Position numbers and translations under genes: made by a program. The notes below the pieces were generated by a model that searched no databases, was not told the origin of the DNA, and worked only from the letters and a program-made list of their open reading frames with translations. DNA of 64,000 nt from Haematomicrobium sanguinis DSM 21259 (GTDB taxonomy: Bacteria; Actinomycetota; Actinomycetes; Actinomycetales; Micrococcaceae), in the NCBI RefSeq assembly GCF_000688395.1, contig NZ_JIAG01000002.1, positions 186,001 to 250,000 of the forward strand, written 5' to 3'. Positions 16,625 to 24,213 of the stretch are shown here, piece by piece; positions within the stretch are counted from its first letter, which is position 1, and each line of letters begins with the position of its first letter.

Positions 16625-17500
16625 TTAGGCCGCGAGTGTGAGCGGCTCGGTCAGTTTGGCTTCGAATTCGATGGGCGTCAAGCCGCCGAGGGTGTCCTGG
16701 GCGCGCTGACGGTGGTACTTCCGCTCGATCCAGACGACGATGGCGAGTCGCAGCTCCTGCCGGGTGGCCCACCGTTGCTGGTTGAGCACGTTCGTCTGTA
16801 GCAGTGACCAGAACGACTCCATGGCGGCGTTGTCTCCGGCGGCGCCGACGCGGCCCATCGATCCGACCATGTCGTGTCGGTTCAGTTCGCTGGCCATCGC
16901 TCTGCTGCGGAACTGGCTGCCTCTGTCGGCGTGCAGGATGCAGCCAGCGACCTCGCCGCGGCGAGTGACGGCGTTGCGGACGGCGTCGACGGCGAGCTTC
17001 GCGGTCATCCGGTCCGAGATCGAGTACCCCACGATGCGGTTGGAGAATACGTCCTTGATCGCGCAGCAGTAGAGTTTGCCTTCGCTCGTCCGGTGCTCCG
17101 TAATGTCCGTGAGCCAGAGCCGGTTCGGCGCGTCAGCGCGGAACACCCGTTTGACGTGATCGTCGAACACGGGCGGGCCGGCCTTCTTGCCCTTCCCGCG
17201 CCGTCGGCGTTGCGCGGACGAGAGAATCCCGGCCTGCGAGCACAGCTTCCACGCCGTCCGCCTGCTCATCCGCCACCCGGCTCGCCGCGCTTCGTCAGCG
17301 AGATATCGATACCCGAACGTCGGGTCGTCGTGGTGCGCGTCGTGCAGCGCGTTGATCCGATACGCGCGGAGGACGTCCGCGCTCCGCACGGGATCGTTTC
17401 GCCAGCGATAGTAGGGCTGGCGGGCGAGCTTGAGGACCCGGCACGACACCGTCACGGGAATCCCCGCGGCGGCGAGCTCAGCAACGAGCGGGTACGTCAT
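16625..17500 (-). CDS. IS3-family transposase OrfB (DDE integrase core)
   Basis: This 291-residue protein has an HTH_21-type N-terminal region ('TFGYRYLADEARRAGWRMSR'). The rve core follows with the DDE residues in 'WLTDITEHRT', 'LHADRGSQFRS' and 'NAAMESFWSLLQ', and it ends with the typical 'YHRQRAQDTLGGLTPIEFE'. All catalytic residues are present. Its ATG overlaps the orfA stop (AAAATGA), so it is expressed by coupling or by frameshift after orfA. It appears intact, so the IS may be active. Confidence 0.92.
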   Translation of the reverse strand: MTYPLVAELAAAGIPVTVSCRVLKLARQPYYRWRNDPVRSADVLRAYRINALHDAHHDDPTFGYRYLADEARRAGWRMSRRTAWKLCSQAGILSSAQRRRRGKGKKAGPPVFDDHVKRVFRADAPNRLWLTDITEHRTSEGKLYCCAIKDVFSNRIVGYSISDRMTAKLAVDAVRNAVTRRGEVAGCILHADRGSQFRSRAMASELNRHDMVGSMGRVGAAGDNAAMESFWSLLQTNVLNQQRWATRQELRLAIVVWIERKYHRQRAQDTLGGLTPIEFEAKLTEPLTLAA

Positions 17501-17802
17501 TTTGGGGAGCCACCGAGTTTCAGGTTCGCCTGCGACAGATACGCCGCCGCACGCCGAAGCACCTCGTTCTCCTGCTCAAGCAACCGGATCCGCTTCTTCA
17601 GATCCCGCGCCTCGGCGGCATCGGCGGCGGTCTGGCCGGGACGGTTGCCGTCTTCGATATCGGCTTGTCGGAGCCAGTTCTGCAGCGTTGCTTCGCTGAT
17701 GCCGAAGTCGGTGGCGATCTGTTTGATGGTGACGCCGCTCTCGCGGCGACGAGCGACCGCGACGACGTCTTCGCGGAACTCTTTCGGATAAGGACCGGGC
17801 AT
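17497..17802 (-). CDS. IS3-family transposase OrfA
   Basis: This 101-residue protein has a helix-turn-helix ('GVTIKQIATDFGISEATLQN') and a leucine-zipper-like C-terminal segment ('LKKRIRLLEQENEVLRRAAA'), as usual for OrfA. The ATG at 17,802 was chosen over an upstream in-frame ATG at 17,835 because GGAGG lies at the right distance. It overlaps orfB by 4 bases. Confidence 0.9.
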   Translation of the reverse strand: MPGPYPKEFREDVVAVARRRESGVTIKQIATDFGISEATLQNWLRQADIEDGNRPGQTAADAAEARDLKKRIRLLEQENEVLRRAAAYLSQANLKLGGSPK

Positions 17803-17896
17803 GATGACATCCTCCCCGCCAGCGCCTCCCGGCACTAACGATCAGTTGTCACCGATTCGTTCCTCACGCCCTTCCTCACGCCCAGGGCTAAGTGAC

Positions 17897-18130
17897 TCAA
17901 CCTCTGAGTCTGTAGACCGTCTCACCCGTGTTGACATCGACCACACGGCCGTCATCGCGCACGCGAAACCGTGTCTCGCCGGAATTGGCATCCACCACTC
18001 TGCCGTCGTCGCGGACACGGAATGATGTCTCCCCAGTGTGCGCGTCAACCATCCGGTTGCCGCGCACGCGAAACCGTGTTATCACCCGAACTCGCACTGA
18101 CCGCCCGGCGGCCGTCCCAAGTTTCATCAC
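17897..18130 (-). CDS. Small protein of tandem 18-residue beta-type repeats
   Basis: This 77-residue protein consists, after a basic start, of three near-identical units based on 'FRVRDDGRVVDANSGETR' (the first unit is 17 residues with 'GNRMVDAHTGETS'). It ends with the partial unit 'YRLRG'. The alternation of hydrophobic and polar residues with DG and TG turns suggests beta-hairpin repeats, as in small beta-flower-like proteins. The underlying DNA repeats every 54 bases. It lies 26 bases from the IS end and its promoter side faces the next ICE gene. Function is unknown; it may be truncated at its C-terminus. Confidence 0.6.
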   Translation of the reverse strand: MMKLGTAAGRSVRVRVITRFRVRGNRMVDAHTGETSFRVRDDGRVVDANSGETRFRVRDDGRVVDVNTGETVYRLRG

Positions 18131-18268
18131 TCATACGAAGAGCCTGCCAGAGACGTCCGACATTCCTCCGTACGCGGCAGAGGTTCGACCTGCACGGCTC
18201 GTACGTGCGCGCGGACGCCCAGGAGCGCCACGCATGCTCTCATGGCGGCGTTGACTCACCTCGACGCT

Positions 18269-18781
18269 ATGAGGAAGCCCGAGCCTGAGCCCGTCCCGGT
18301 GTCCATTCCGCTCGTCGTGCTCGATGTGCGCGAGGACGGCACCGTGACCGTCACCGTCGACGGGAAACGGTTGGACCCTGACCCTTTCGCGCCGCCGTGG
18401 CGGCGCTCCTCGTTCGGGCAGATCATCGACCGCGCCACGAACGACCGGACGACACCGGCGAGGGTCGAGGTCCGCGAAGCGGACGGCACGACGTTCACCG
18501 ACATCGTCGCCGCCCGCCGCCGGCGTTCCCGCCCCGAGCCCGAACCGGAACCGGCGGCGCAGGCCGGGCCGGTGTTTCACACCGTCGAGGGCAAGGGGTT
18601 CGTTCCGGGCGAGGACGTGGCGGTCGCAGTCGTCACCGGGCACACCGACGCCGCCCACTCCGGCACCGCGCGCGCCCTCATCGACCCAGCCGGGAACGGC
18701 GCCGACCGGACCGACGAGGTCATCGAGGTCATCCTGTTCGGCCGGGTCTCCGGCACCACGATCATCCGGCGAGTGCCGTGA
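18269..18781 (+). CDS. ICE backbone protein upstream of the coupling protein
   Basis: This 170-residue soluble protein has a Pro/Glu start ('MRKPEPEPVPVSIPLVVLDV') and two beta-rich parts around an Arg/Pro/Glu linker ('RRRRSRPEPEPEPAAQ'). An alternative ATG at 18,242 adds 9 residues; neither has a clear ribosome site. Its stop overlaps the GTG of the VirD4 gene (GTGA), so the two are coupled. Function is unknown; an accessory factor for the coupling protein is likely from the overlap. Confidence 0.65.
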   Translation: MRKPEPEPVPVSIPLVVLDVREDGTVTVTVDGKRLDPDPFAPPWRRSSFGQIIDRATNDRTTPARVEVREADGTTFTDIVAARRRRSRPEPEPEPAAQAGPVFHTVEGKGFVPGEDVAVAVVTGHTDAAHSGTARALIDPAGNGADRTDEVIEVILFGRVSGTTIIRRVP

Positions 18782-20556
18782 ACGAGCAGGGCCGGCAGAC
18801 CGGCTCGTTCGGGGACGAGCTGACCAACGCCGCGATGATCGGGCTGGTCGTCCTGTTCGGCGTCGCGCTGATCCTGCGCGCCGCGGGATCGGTGGCCGCG
18901 TTCCTGACCGGCACGCCCCAGCCGGCCGGCGATCCCGCTTCCGGGGTCGGTGTGCTGTTCCACCCTGGTGATCCCGGCGCGGCGCTCGACGCGGACGGCC
19001 TGAACCCGGTCGTCTACTGGATCGTCGCCGGGCTGCTGCTCGCCGGCCTCGTGACCGGCGGGCTATGGGCGTGGCTGCGGTTGCGCCGCCACACCCACCG
19101 GATCGAGACCGACCCGCGCCGCATGGCCGGGATCGCCACACGGCACGAAGTCGCCGCCGCTGCGTCTGAGAAGGCGCTGCTGCGCCGCGCGGGAAACCTG
19201 CGCCCCGGCCTGGCTGACCCGAAGCCGGCGGACGTGGGCTACCGGCTCGGCACCTCCAAGGGCACCGGCGTGTGGGCGTCGGTCGAGGACTCGATCATGG
19301 TGATCGGGCCGCCCCGCTCCGGGAAGGGCCTGCATCTGGTGATCCCGGCGATCCTCGACGCGCCCGGCGCCGTCGTCGTCACCTCGACCAGGCCGGACAA
19401 CCTCACCGCGACCATGCGCGCCCGTCGCAGGATCGGCCCCGTCGCGATCTTCGACCCGCAACACTTGGCCGAGGGTCTGCCCGCCGGTCTGCGCTGGTCA
19501 CCGATCCGGGGCTGCGAGTCGCCGCAGACGGCGATGATCCGCGCCACCGGGCTCGCCGCCGGCACCGGCCTGTCCGCAGGCGGCGTCGACGGCGGAGGCT
19601 TCTGGGAGGGCAAGACACGGGCCGCGCTCCAAGCCCTGCTGCACGCGGCAGCGATCGACCATCGGCCGCCCGCCGAGCTGTTCAGGTGGACTCTCGATCC
19701 GACCGCGGCCGCTGACGCGGTGGCGATCCTGACCGGCTCCACGCAGGCTGCGACCGGGTGGGCCGAGTCTCTGGAAGCGATGATCGACTCCGACCCCCGC
19801 ACCCGCGACTCGATCTGGCAGGGCGTCTCCTTGGCTCTCGGCTCCCTCGCGGACCCGCGCGTGCTCGACGCCGTATCGCCCGGCCCCGGTGAGGGCTTCG
19901 ATCCCGAAGCGTTCATCCGCGACCGCGGCACGTTGTTCCTGCTGGCAACCGGGTCCGGTGCGGGAGCCAGCGCCGCGCTGGTCGCCGCGCTCGTGGAAGA
20001 CCTCATCGAGACCGCCCGCCGCCTGGCCGCACGGTCGGCCGGTGCCCGGCTCGATCCGCCGATGCTGCTGGCCTTGGATGAGATAGCCAACCTCTCGCCG
20101 TTGCCGTCGCTGCCGACGCTGATGGCCGAAGGCGGCGGGTCGGGGATCACGACCATGCCGGTGCTCCAATCGCTCGCGCAGGCGCGGGACAATTGGAACG
20201 AGCACCAGGCGAACGCGATCTGGGACGCCTCGATCGTCAAGGTCATCCTCGGCGGGGCTTCCAACAGCCGGGACCTGCAAGACCTGAGCGCCTTGGTCGG
20301 CGAACGCGACGAATACACCGACTCCGTGACGCTGGGCGACCACGGCACCCGCTCCAACCAGCGGTCCGTGCGCCGGGTGCCGATCTTCCCGCCCGACCGC
20401 ATCCGCCGGCTCCCGTTCGGGACCGGGATCGTGCTGCTGCGCTCCGCGGCCCCGATCGTCACCGACCTGCACCCCTGGCCCAAGCGTCCCGACGCCGGCC
20501 AGCTCGCCGCCGACCGTGCCGAGATCGAAGCCCTGCTCCGTCGTTCCGGCACCTGA
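18778..20556 (+). CDS. VirD4/TraG-type coupling protein
   Basis: This 592-residue protein has two N-terminal membrane helices (about 15-38 and 78-103), then Walker A 'GPPRSGKG' at residues 177-184. Walker B lies in 'MLLALDEIANLSPLPSLPTL', which is the conserved VirD4 context. The 'TTMPVLQSLAQARDNWNEHQ' segment is also typical. Coupling proteins bring the DNA-relaxase complex to the channel and help pump DNA. It overlaps the upstream gene by 4 bases. No relaxase gene is visible in the window, so its partner must lie to the left or be missing. Confidence 0.9.
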   Translation: MNEQGRQTGSFGDELTNAAMIGLVVLFGVALILRAAGSVAAFLTGTPQPAGDPASGVGVLFHPGDPGAALDADGLNPVVYWIVAGLLLAGLVTGGLWAWLRLRRHTHRIETDPRRMAGIATRHEVAAAASEKALLRRAGNLRPGLADPKPADVGYRLGTSKGTGVWASVEDSIMVIGPPRSGKGLHLVIPAILDAPGAVVVTSTRPDNLTATMRARRRIGPVAIFDPQHLAEGLPAGLRWSPIRGCESPQTAMIRATGLAAGTGLSAGGVDGGGFWEGKTRAALQALLHAAAIDHRPPAELFRWTLDPTAAADAVAILTGSTQAATGWAESLEAMIDSDPRTRDSIWQGVSLALGSLADPRVLDAVSPGPGEGFDPEAFIRDRGTLFLLATGSGAGASAALVAALVEDLIETARRLAARSAGARLDPPMLLALDEIANLSPLPSLPTLMAEGGGSGITTMPVLQSLAQARDNWNEHQANAIWDASIVKVILGGASNSRDLQDLSALVGERDEYTDSVTLGDHGTRSNQRSVRRVPIFPPDRIRRLPFGTGIVLLRSAAPIVTDLHPWPKRPDAGQLAADRAEIEALLRRSGT

Positions 20557-20636
20557 ACGCCGGTCGCGGCACGGAGCACCTGCCCGCCACAACGGCCCGG
20601 CACGAACCGGCGCCGGAGAGCAGACAGGAGCCCAGC

Positions 20637-21224
20637 ATGTCCGACGAACCCGGTGGCGACGCCACGACGAACGATGTTCCCGACTCGGATGTGGACCAGA
20701 TGGACGACGACGGCTACGACGAGCCGCTGATCGCCGAGCCGCCGCACCCGATCAACTGGAACCTGCTGAGTGCCGAGGACGCCGAGGCCGAGTGGTTGGA
20801 GCTCAACCGCTGGGTGGACTGGCTACGCCACACCTACGGGCTCCCCGCCTCCGTGATCCCGCCCGCCTGGCACATGCACCCGGAGCTGCTGTGGGAGCTG
20901 AGCGCGCTGCACCTTCACTGGCTCTGCGCCTACGACCCGGACCAGAACGGCAGCGCACCGCTCGGCTGGCACCGCGACTTCGCCGACGCCCGCCAGCGGC
21001 TCCGCGAATGGGTCGCCGCCTGCGGCACCCGGCTCGACCACGACCGTCCCACCCGGCAGACTGTCTGGCCCGGCGAGGAACCCGGCGACCCGATCGAGGA
21101 CATCCCGATCACCGACCGCGATGCCGAGTTCGTGGAGTTCGTCATGGCCGACGTCCAGGCCCGCCGCGAGGCAGAGGAAGCGTTCTACCGCGACCTCGAC
21201 CCGGACACCGGAGAAGTGTCGTGA
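20637..21224 (+). CDS. DUF4913 family protein
   Basis: This 195-residue acidic protein is recognised by the Trp-rich core 'LNRWVDWLRHTYGLP', 'PPAWHMHPELLWELSALHLH' and 'GWHRDFADARQRLREW', which fits DUF4913 proteins common in actinobacterial ICEs and plasmids. GACAGGAG lies just upstream of the ATG. Its stop overlaps the GTG of the excisionase gene. No biochemical role is known; its position between coupling protein and xis/int points to an element-related function. Confidence 0.8.
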   Translation: MSDEPGGDATTNDVPDSDVDQMDDDGYDEPLIAEPPHPINWNLLSAEDAEAEWLELNRWVDWLRHTYGLPASVIPPAWHMHPELLWELSALHLHWLCAYDPDQNGSAPLGWHRDFADARQRLREWVAACGTRLDHDRPTRQTVWPGEEPGDPIEDIPITDRDAEFVEFVMADVQARREAEEAFYRDLDPDTGEVS

Positions 21225-21433
21225 GCGACAAGACCGAGGCACTCGTCTCGCCCCTGCTGGACAGCCGTGAGGTCGCCGCGTACTTGAAGGTCTCGGAGTC
21301 CACCCTGTCGCGGTGGCGCTCGGCCGGCACGGGGCCGCCGTTCCTGCGGCTTGGCGGGATCGCCCGGTACCGGCTCGACGCCGTGGACCGCTGGCTGAGC
21401 GAGCTGGAACACGACCGTGCCCCGCAGAGCTGA
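21221..21433 (+). CDS. Excisionase-type helix-turn-helix protein
   Basis: This 70-residue protein is almost entirely one MerR/excisionase-like HTH ('LLDSREVAAYLKVSESTLSR', 'GIARYRLDAVDRWL'). Such proteins bend DNA at attachment sites and favour excision. It starts at a GTG overlapping the DUF4913 stop and itself overlaps the integrase start by 17 bases, giving a tight xis-int unit next to the attachment site. Confidence 0.87.
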   Translation: MSDKTEALVSPLLDSREVAAYLKVSESTLSRWRSAGTGPPFLRLGGIARYRLDAVDRWLSELEHDRAPQS

Positions 21434-22646
21434 ACCGCAGCCGACCGCCGAGCCCAAGCCGGTCCCGCCGATCGGCGTGAAGGTCTCCACAGACATGGAG
21501 CGCCGCTCCTACGGCATCCGCGCCCGAGCCCGGTGGACCGACCCGACCACCAAGCGGCGTGTCATCCGCTCGGAAATCGTGCGAGACGAAGCGGCCGCGC
21601 ACGCGTTCTTCGACCAGCTCCGCAACTCATCGACCAAGGGCATGGACGTGTCCATGACGCTGCTGGAGTTCGTCACCTCCATCGGCGACCGGTGGGCGCG
21701 GGGCCTGGACCCGACCTCCACCGGCGAGACCTACGGGTACGGGCTGAAACTGCGCGTGCTGCCCGCGCTCGGGCACCTGCCGGTCACCCAGATCACCGCC
21801 GGGATCATCGACCGCACCATTGATGAGTGGGAGCAGCGTCACGGCGCGTCGACCATCAAGAACACCATCGCCCCGCTCGTGCGGGTGCTCGATGAGGCCG
21901 TGCGGGACGGGCTGATCCAGATCAATCCTGCGAAGAACCGCGCCAAGCGGAGCCTGAACCGCAACGCCTTCCGCGGCCAGTCCGCCGAACACACCTCCCC
22001 ACGGGCGCACGCAATCCCGGACATGAAGACCCTCAACCGCCTCGCCAGGGCGTGCGGCAAGGTGCATCAGTCCTACAGCGACTTCGTGATGCTCGCCGCG
22101 CTACTCGCCGCACGGTCCTCGGAGGTCTCCGGGTTGCAGGTCGGGGACGTGGACTACGGCAAGAACCTCGTCGTGATCCGCCGGCAGGTTTTCCCCGGCA
22201 AAGGCGGCCTGGTTACAAAACCGACCAAGAGCCGCAAAGAACGCCGCGTGCCGATCCTCGAACCACTCCGGCCAGTGCTCGAACGCCTCACCGACGGGAA
22301 GGAGCCCGAGGACTCGTTGCTGGTCGGCCCGAAGGGCGGCTATCTCACCACCGCGACCGTCCGCGACGCCACCAACTGGGACGGCATCGTCGCGAAGCTC
22401 GGACTGCCCGACCTCACCCGGCACGGCCTACGCCACACCGGGGCAACCTGGATGGCCGACGCGGGCATCCCGCTGCACGTACTGCAAGACATCCTCGGGC
22501 ACGCCTCGATGGAGACCACGCGCGGCTATCTCCACCCCGACGACCGCCACCTCGCCTCCGCCGCCGAGCAGGCCAACGCCTTCCTCTCCACCGCCGGACA
22601 ACGCAAGAACGCCCGGCGCAGCAGCCCCGCGACCAGGGGCCTGTGA
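21417..22646 (+). CDS. ICE tyrosine integrase
   Basis: This 409-residue phage-type integrase has an N-terminal arm-binding region, a SAM-like core-binding domain (about 75-165), and a catalytic domain with Arg in 'LLAARSSEVSGLQ'. Box II is 'HGLRHTGATWM', followed by 'LGHASMETTRGYLH' with the Tyr nucleophile. It should integrate and excise the element at the tRNA-Pro 3' end, which lies about 200 bases downstream. The GTG at 21,417 overlaps xis. Residues are complete, so it is probably functional. Confidence 0.93.
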   Translation: MPRRAEPQPTAEPKPVPPIGVKVSTDMERRSYGIRARARWTDPTTKRRVIRSEIVRDEAAAHAFFDQLRNSSTKGMDVSMTLLEFVTSIGDRWARGLDPTSTGETYGYGLKLRVLPALGHLPVTQITAGIIDRTIDEWEQRHGASTIKNTIAPLVRVLDEAVRDGLIQINPAKNRAKRSLNRNAFRGQSAEHTSPRAHAIPDMKTLNRLARACGKVHQSYSDFVMLAALLAARSSEVSGLQVGDVDYGKNLVVIRRQVFPGKGGLVTKPTKSRKERRVPILEPLRPVLERLTDGKEPEDSLLVGPKGGYLTTATVRDATNWDGIVAKLGLPDLTRHGLRHTGATWMADAGIPLHVLQDILGHASMETTRGYLHPDDRHLASAAEQANAFLSTAGQRKNARRSSPATRGL

Positions 22647-22813
22647 TGCGCTCCGACGCCCGCGGGAGTGCTCCCGGAAGCGTTCTGGTCCCCTTTTGGT
22701 CCCCATATCCACAGGACGCGGGTTCTGGGCGATCAGTTCGTCCACAGGCGACCACCGGCGAGAGCGCCGGGGGACCAGAGGGGGACCACAGAGAACGACC
22801 CCCGGACATGATG

Positions 22814-22851
22814 AAGCCCAGGCGAGAAACCTACTCTCACCTGGGCTTTTA
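22814..22851 (+). terminator. Hairpin between integrase and tRNA-Pro
   Basis: AAGCCCAGG and CCTGGGCTT form a stem around a loop of about 18 bases, followed by TTTTA on the plus strand. It lies between the convergent integrase and tRNA-Pro and can end the ICE transcript; on the minus strand it would lie just after the tRNA. It also marks the junction side of the element. Confidence 0.6.
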
Positions 22852-22853
22852 CG

Positions 22854-22927
22854 TCGGGCTGACAGGATTTGAACCTGCGACCCCCTGACCCCCAGTCAGG
22901 TGCGCTACCAAGCTGCGCCACAGCCCG
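22854..22927 (-). tRNA. tRNA-Pro (anticodon GGG), ICE attachment gene
   Basis: A complete 74-nt cloverleaf reads on the minus strand. The acceptor stem CGGGCTG/CAGCCCG, D-arm with CTTGGTA, anticodon stem CCTGA/TCAGG with loop CTGGGGG, and T-loop TTCAAAT are all paired. CCA is not encoded. The 3' end faces the integrase gene, as expected for insertion into a tRNA 3' end; the attachment core should lie within its 3' half. Confidence 0.93.
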
Positions 22928-22947
22928 TGGCATGGATTTTCAGTTGT

Positions 22948-23019
<72 letters not shown>

Positions 23020-23196
23020 AAGCTTCCGCCCGGCCACAAACAACCGGCGAAAACCACCGACACAACTTTACATGAGATCGGCGCTCAGGGTGACATCGCC
23101 TTCGCACGCGAGGTTTGGAATCTAGAAATCCGCCCGGCGTTCCCCGGACTTTCCATCCCCACCCCAGCCACTCAACCCATTCCCGCGAACACCACC

Positions 23197-23466
23197 GTGC
23201 CTGCACTCGTCCAAGCATGGAAGTCCCTCTGGCGCGACCATTGGGAATACCAAGACTGGTTCGAACCCCAACTCCCCCACATGAGTTCGGAACGCTTCAT
23301 CCATCTCCGAGAAACCCTGACACCGCTCAAGGACCAGGTTCTCAGGCTCGACCTCGTCGGCGATTTTTCCTTCCGTGTCACACCACACCGGATAGTCCTC
23401 GCCCCACAAACGTTGCGCGACCCGCACCTCCGCGCCGACGCGCTTGCCCGCTTCCCCACGCAGTAG
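23197..23466 (+). CDS. Short hypothetical reading frame
   Basis: A frame of about 89 residues from GTG 23,197 has protein-like composition ('WKSLWRDHWEYQDWFEPQLP', 'VLRLDLVGDFSFRVTPHR') and high third-position GC. It remains open upstream to about 23,060 without a convincing start or ribosome site. An antisense frame (23,122-23,475) is also open. It may be a remnant of a chromosomal gene cut off next to the tRNA locus. I recognise no family. Confidence 0.3.
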   Translation: MPALVQAWKSLWRDHWEYQDWFEPQLPHMSSERFIHLRETLTPLKDQVLRLDLVGDFSFRVTPHRIVLAPQTLRDPHLRADALARFPTQ

Positions 23467-23541
23467 GCACGTCACCTTTTAAGCAGAAGAACGACGGCGA
23501 GCCAAGACTTTCTCTCTTAGCCCACCCCGGTATTTCGCAGG

Positions 23542-24135
23542 CTATGCGCCCGGGCGAGTATCGCCGTCGTGCTTCTGTGGCTGGTGCTGGGCACCCGGTT
23601 GTGCCCATGGCTCATCCCCGAGCGCAATTTCTGCCGCGGTTTCGCGCAAAAATCTGATGAGGATAGCGCGTTCGGCGCTGCTGTAGCGGGCCGCGACGTC
23701 GAAGCGTTTGGCGTGCTGCTTGCCCACCGTTTCCATGGCGGCCCGACGGGTCGCGGGGGTGATGGCGATGGCCAAGGCGCGCCGGTCGCTCGGGTGCGTG
23801 GAGCGGGTGATGTGGCCGTCGCGCTCGAGCCGATCCAGCAGCTTGGTGGTGGACGGGGTGGAAATCGCGAGATGCTGGGCGATGGCGCTGGGGGTGACGA
23901 TCTGGCCGCGATTGCCCGCGACGATCAAGAACTGCAGAGCCAACATGTCGGTTTCGTTGAGCTGCATGTAGCGTCGGGACGCTTCCGAGAGCGCGCGCTC
24001 GGCGTCGCGGAGGTCACCGAACGCTGACATGAGCTCGGTGATTTGCGCCACATCCTGCGGGGCAATATGGGTGCGCTGGACGAGTTCGTGATCCGGGTCG
24101 TTTGCGTTGATGTCGTAAAGATTGTCGTTGCCCAC
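23542..24135 (-). CDS. MarR-family transcriptional regulator
   Basis: This 197-residue protein has a winged helix-turn-helix at about residues 60-135 ('VTPSAIAQHLAISTPSTTKL', then 'LLDRLERDGHITR' and 'HPSDRRALAIAIT', the wing with the usual D-x-R-R). It is divergent from the MMPL exporter gene and most likely represses it, with a ligand related to the exported compound. The tail contains 'QKHDGDT', a one-mismatch copy of the dispersed QKNDGD-coding repeat. Confidence 0.9.
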   Translation of the reverse strand: MGNDNLYDINANDPDHELVQRTHIAPQDVAQITELMSAFGDLRDAERALSEASRRYMQLNETDMLALQFLIVAGNRGQIVTPSAIAQHLAISTPSTTKLLDRLERDGHITRSTHPSDRRALAIAITPATRRAAMETVGKQHAKRFDVAARYSSAERAILIRFLRETAAEIALGDEPWAQPGAQHQPQKHDGDTRPGA

Positions 24136-24213
24136 GAGGTTATATTACCGAGGAATCATATTATGCTAGGTTTATATCTAGCTAAGCTAACTAATATTTC
24201 TGGGGGTGCGGAC
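24136..24213. promoter_or_regulatory. Divergent promoter region of the marR-MMPL pair
   Basis: This 78-base AT-rich gap contains GCTAG (24,165-24,169) and CTAGC (24,178-24,182) as an inverted repeat, and further TATATTA/CATATTATG boxes. It is the only place for both promoters and the probable MarR operator. Confidence 0.5.

Larger units (their letters stand above)
16592..17871 (-). mobile_element. IS3-family insertion sequence
   Basis: This element of about 1,280 bp carries orfA and orfB on the minus strand, between inverted ends. Both ends read GGGCGTGAGGAACGAA inward (left 16,592-16,607; right 17,856-17,871 on the minus strand), and the match resumes at GGTGACA. It lies directly upstream of cmtR in the ICE cargo region. 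No clear target duplication is visible, so the outermost bases are uncertain by a few positions. The right outer flank repeats the sequence CCTCACGCCC. Confidence 0.9.

Noticed and set aside
16545-16772. Longer N-terminus for the CmtR-like regulator
   Set aside because: The added 76 residues cross the inserted IS end and have no family similarity; the GTG at 16,544 gives the normal length.
23122-23475. A 117-codon minus-strand frame next to the tRNA
   Set aside because: It overlaps a plus-strand frame with equal or better composition; I could not prove either, so only the plus frame is listed with low confidence.
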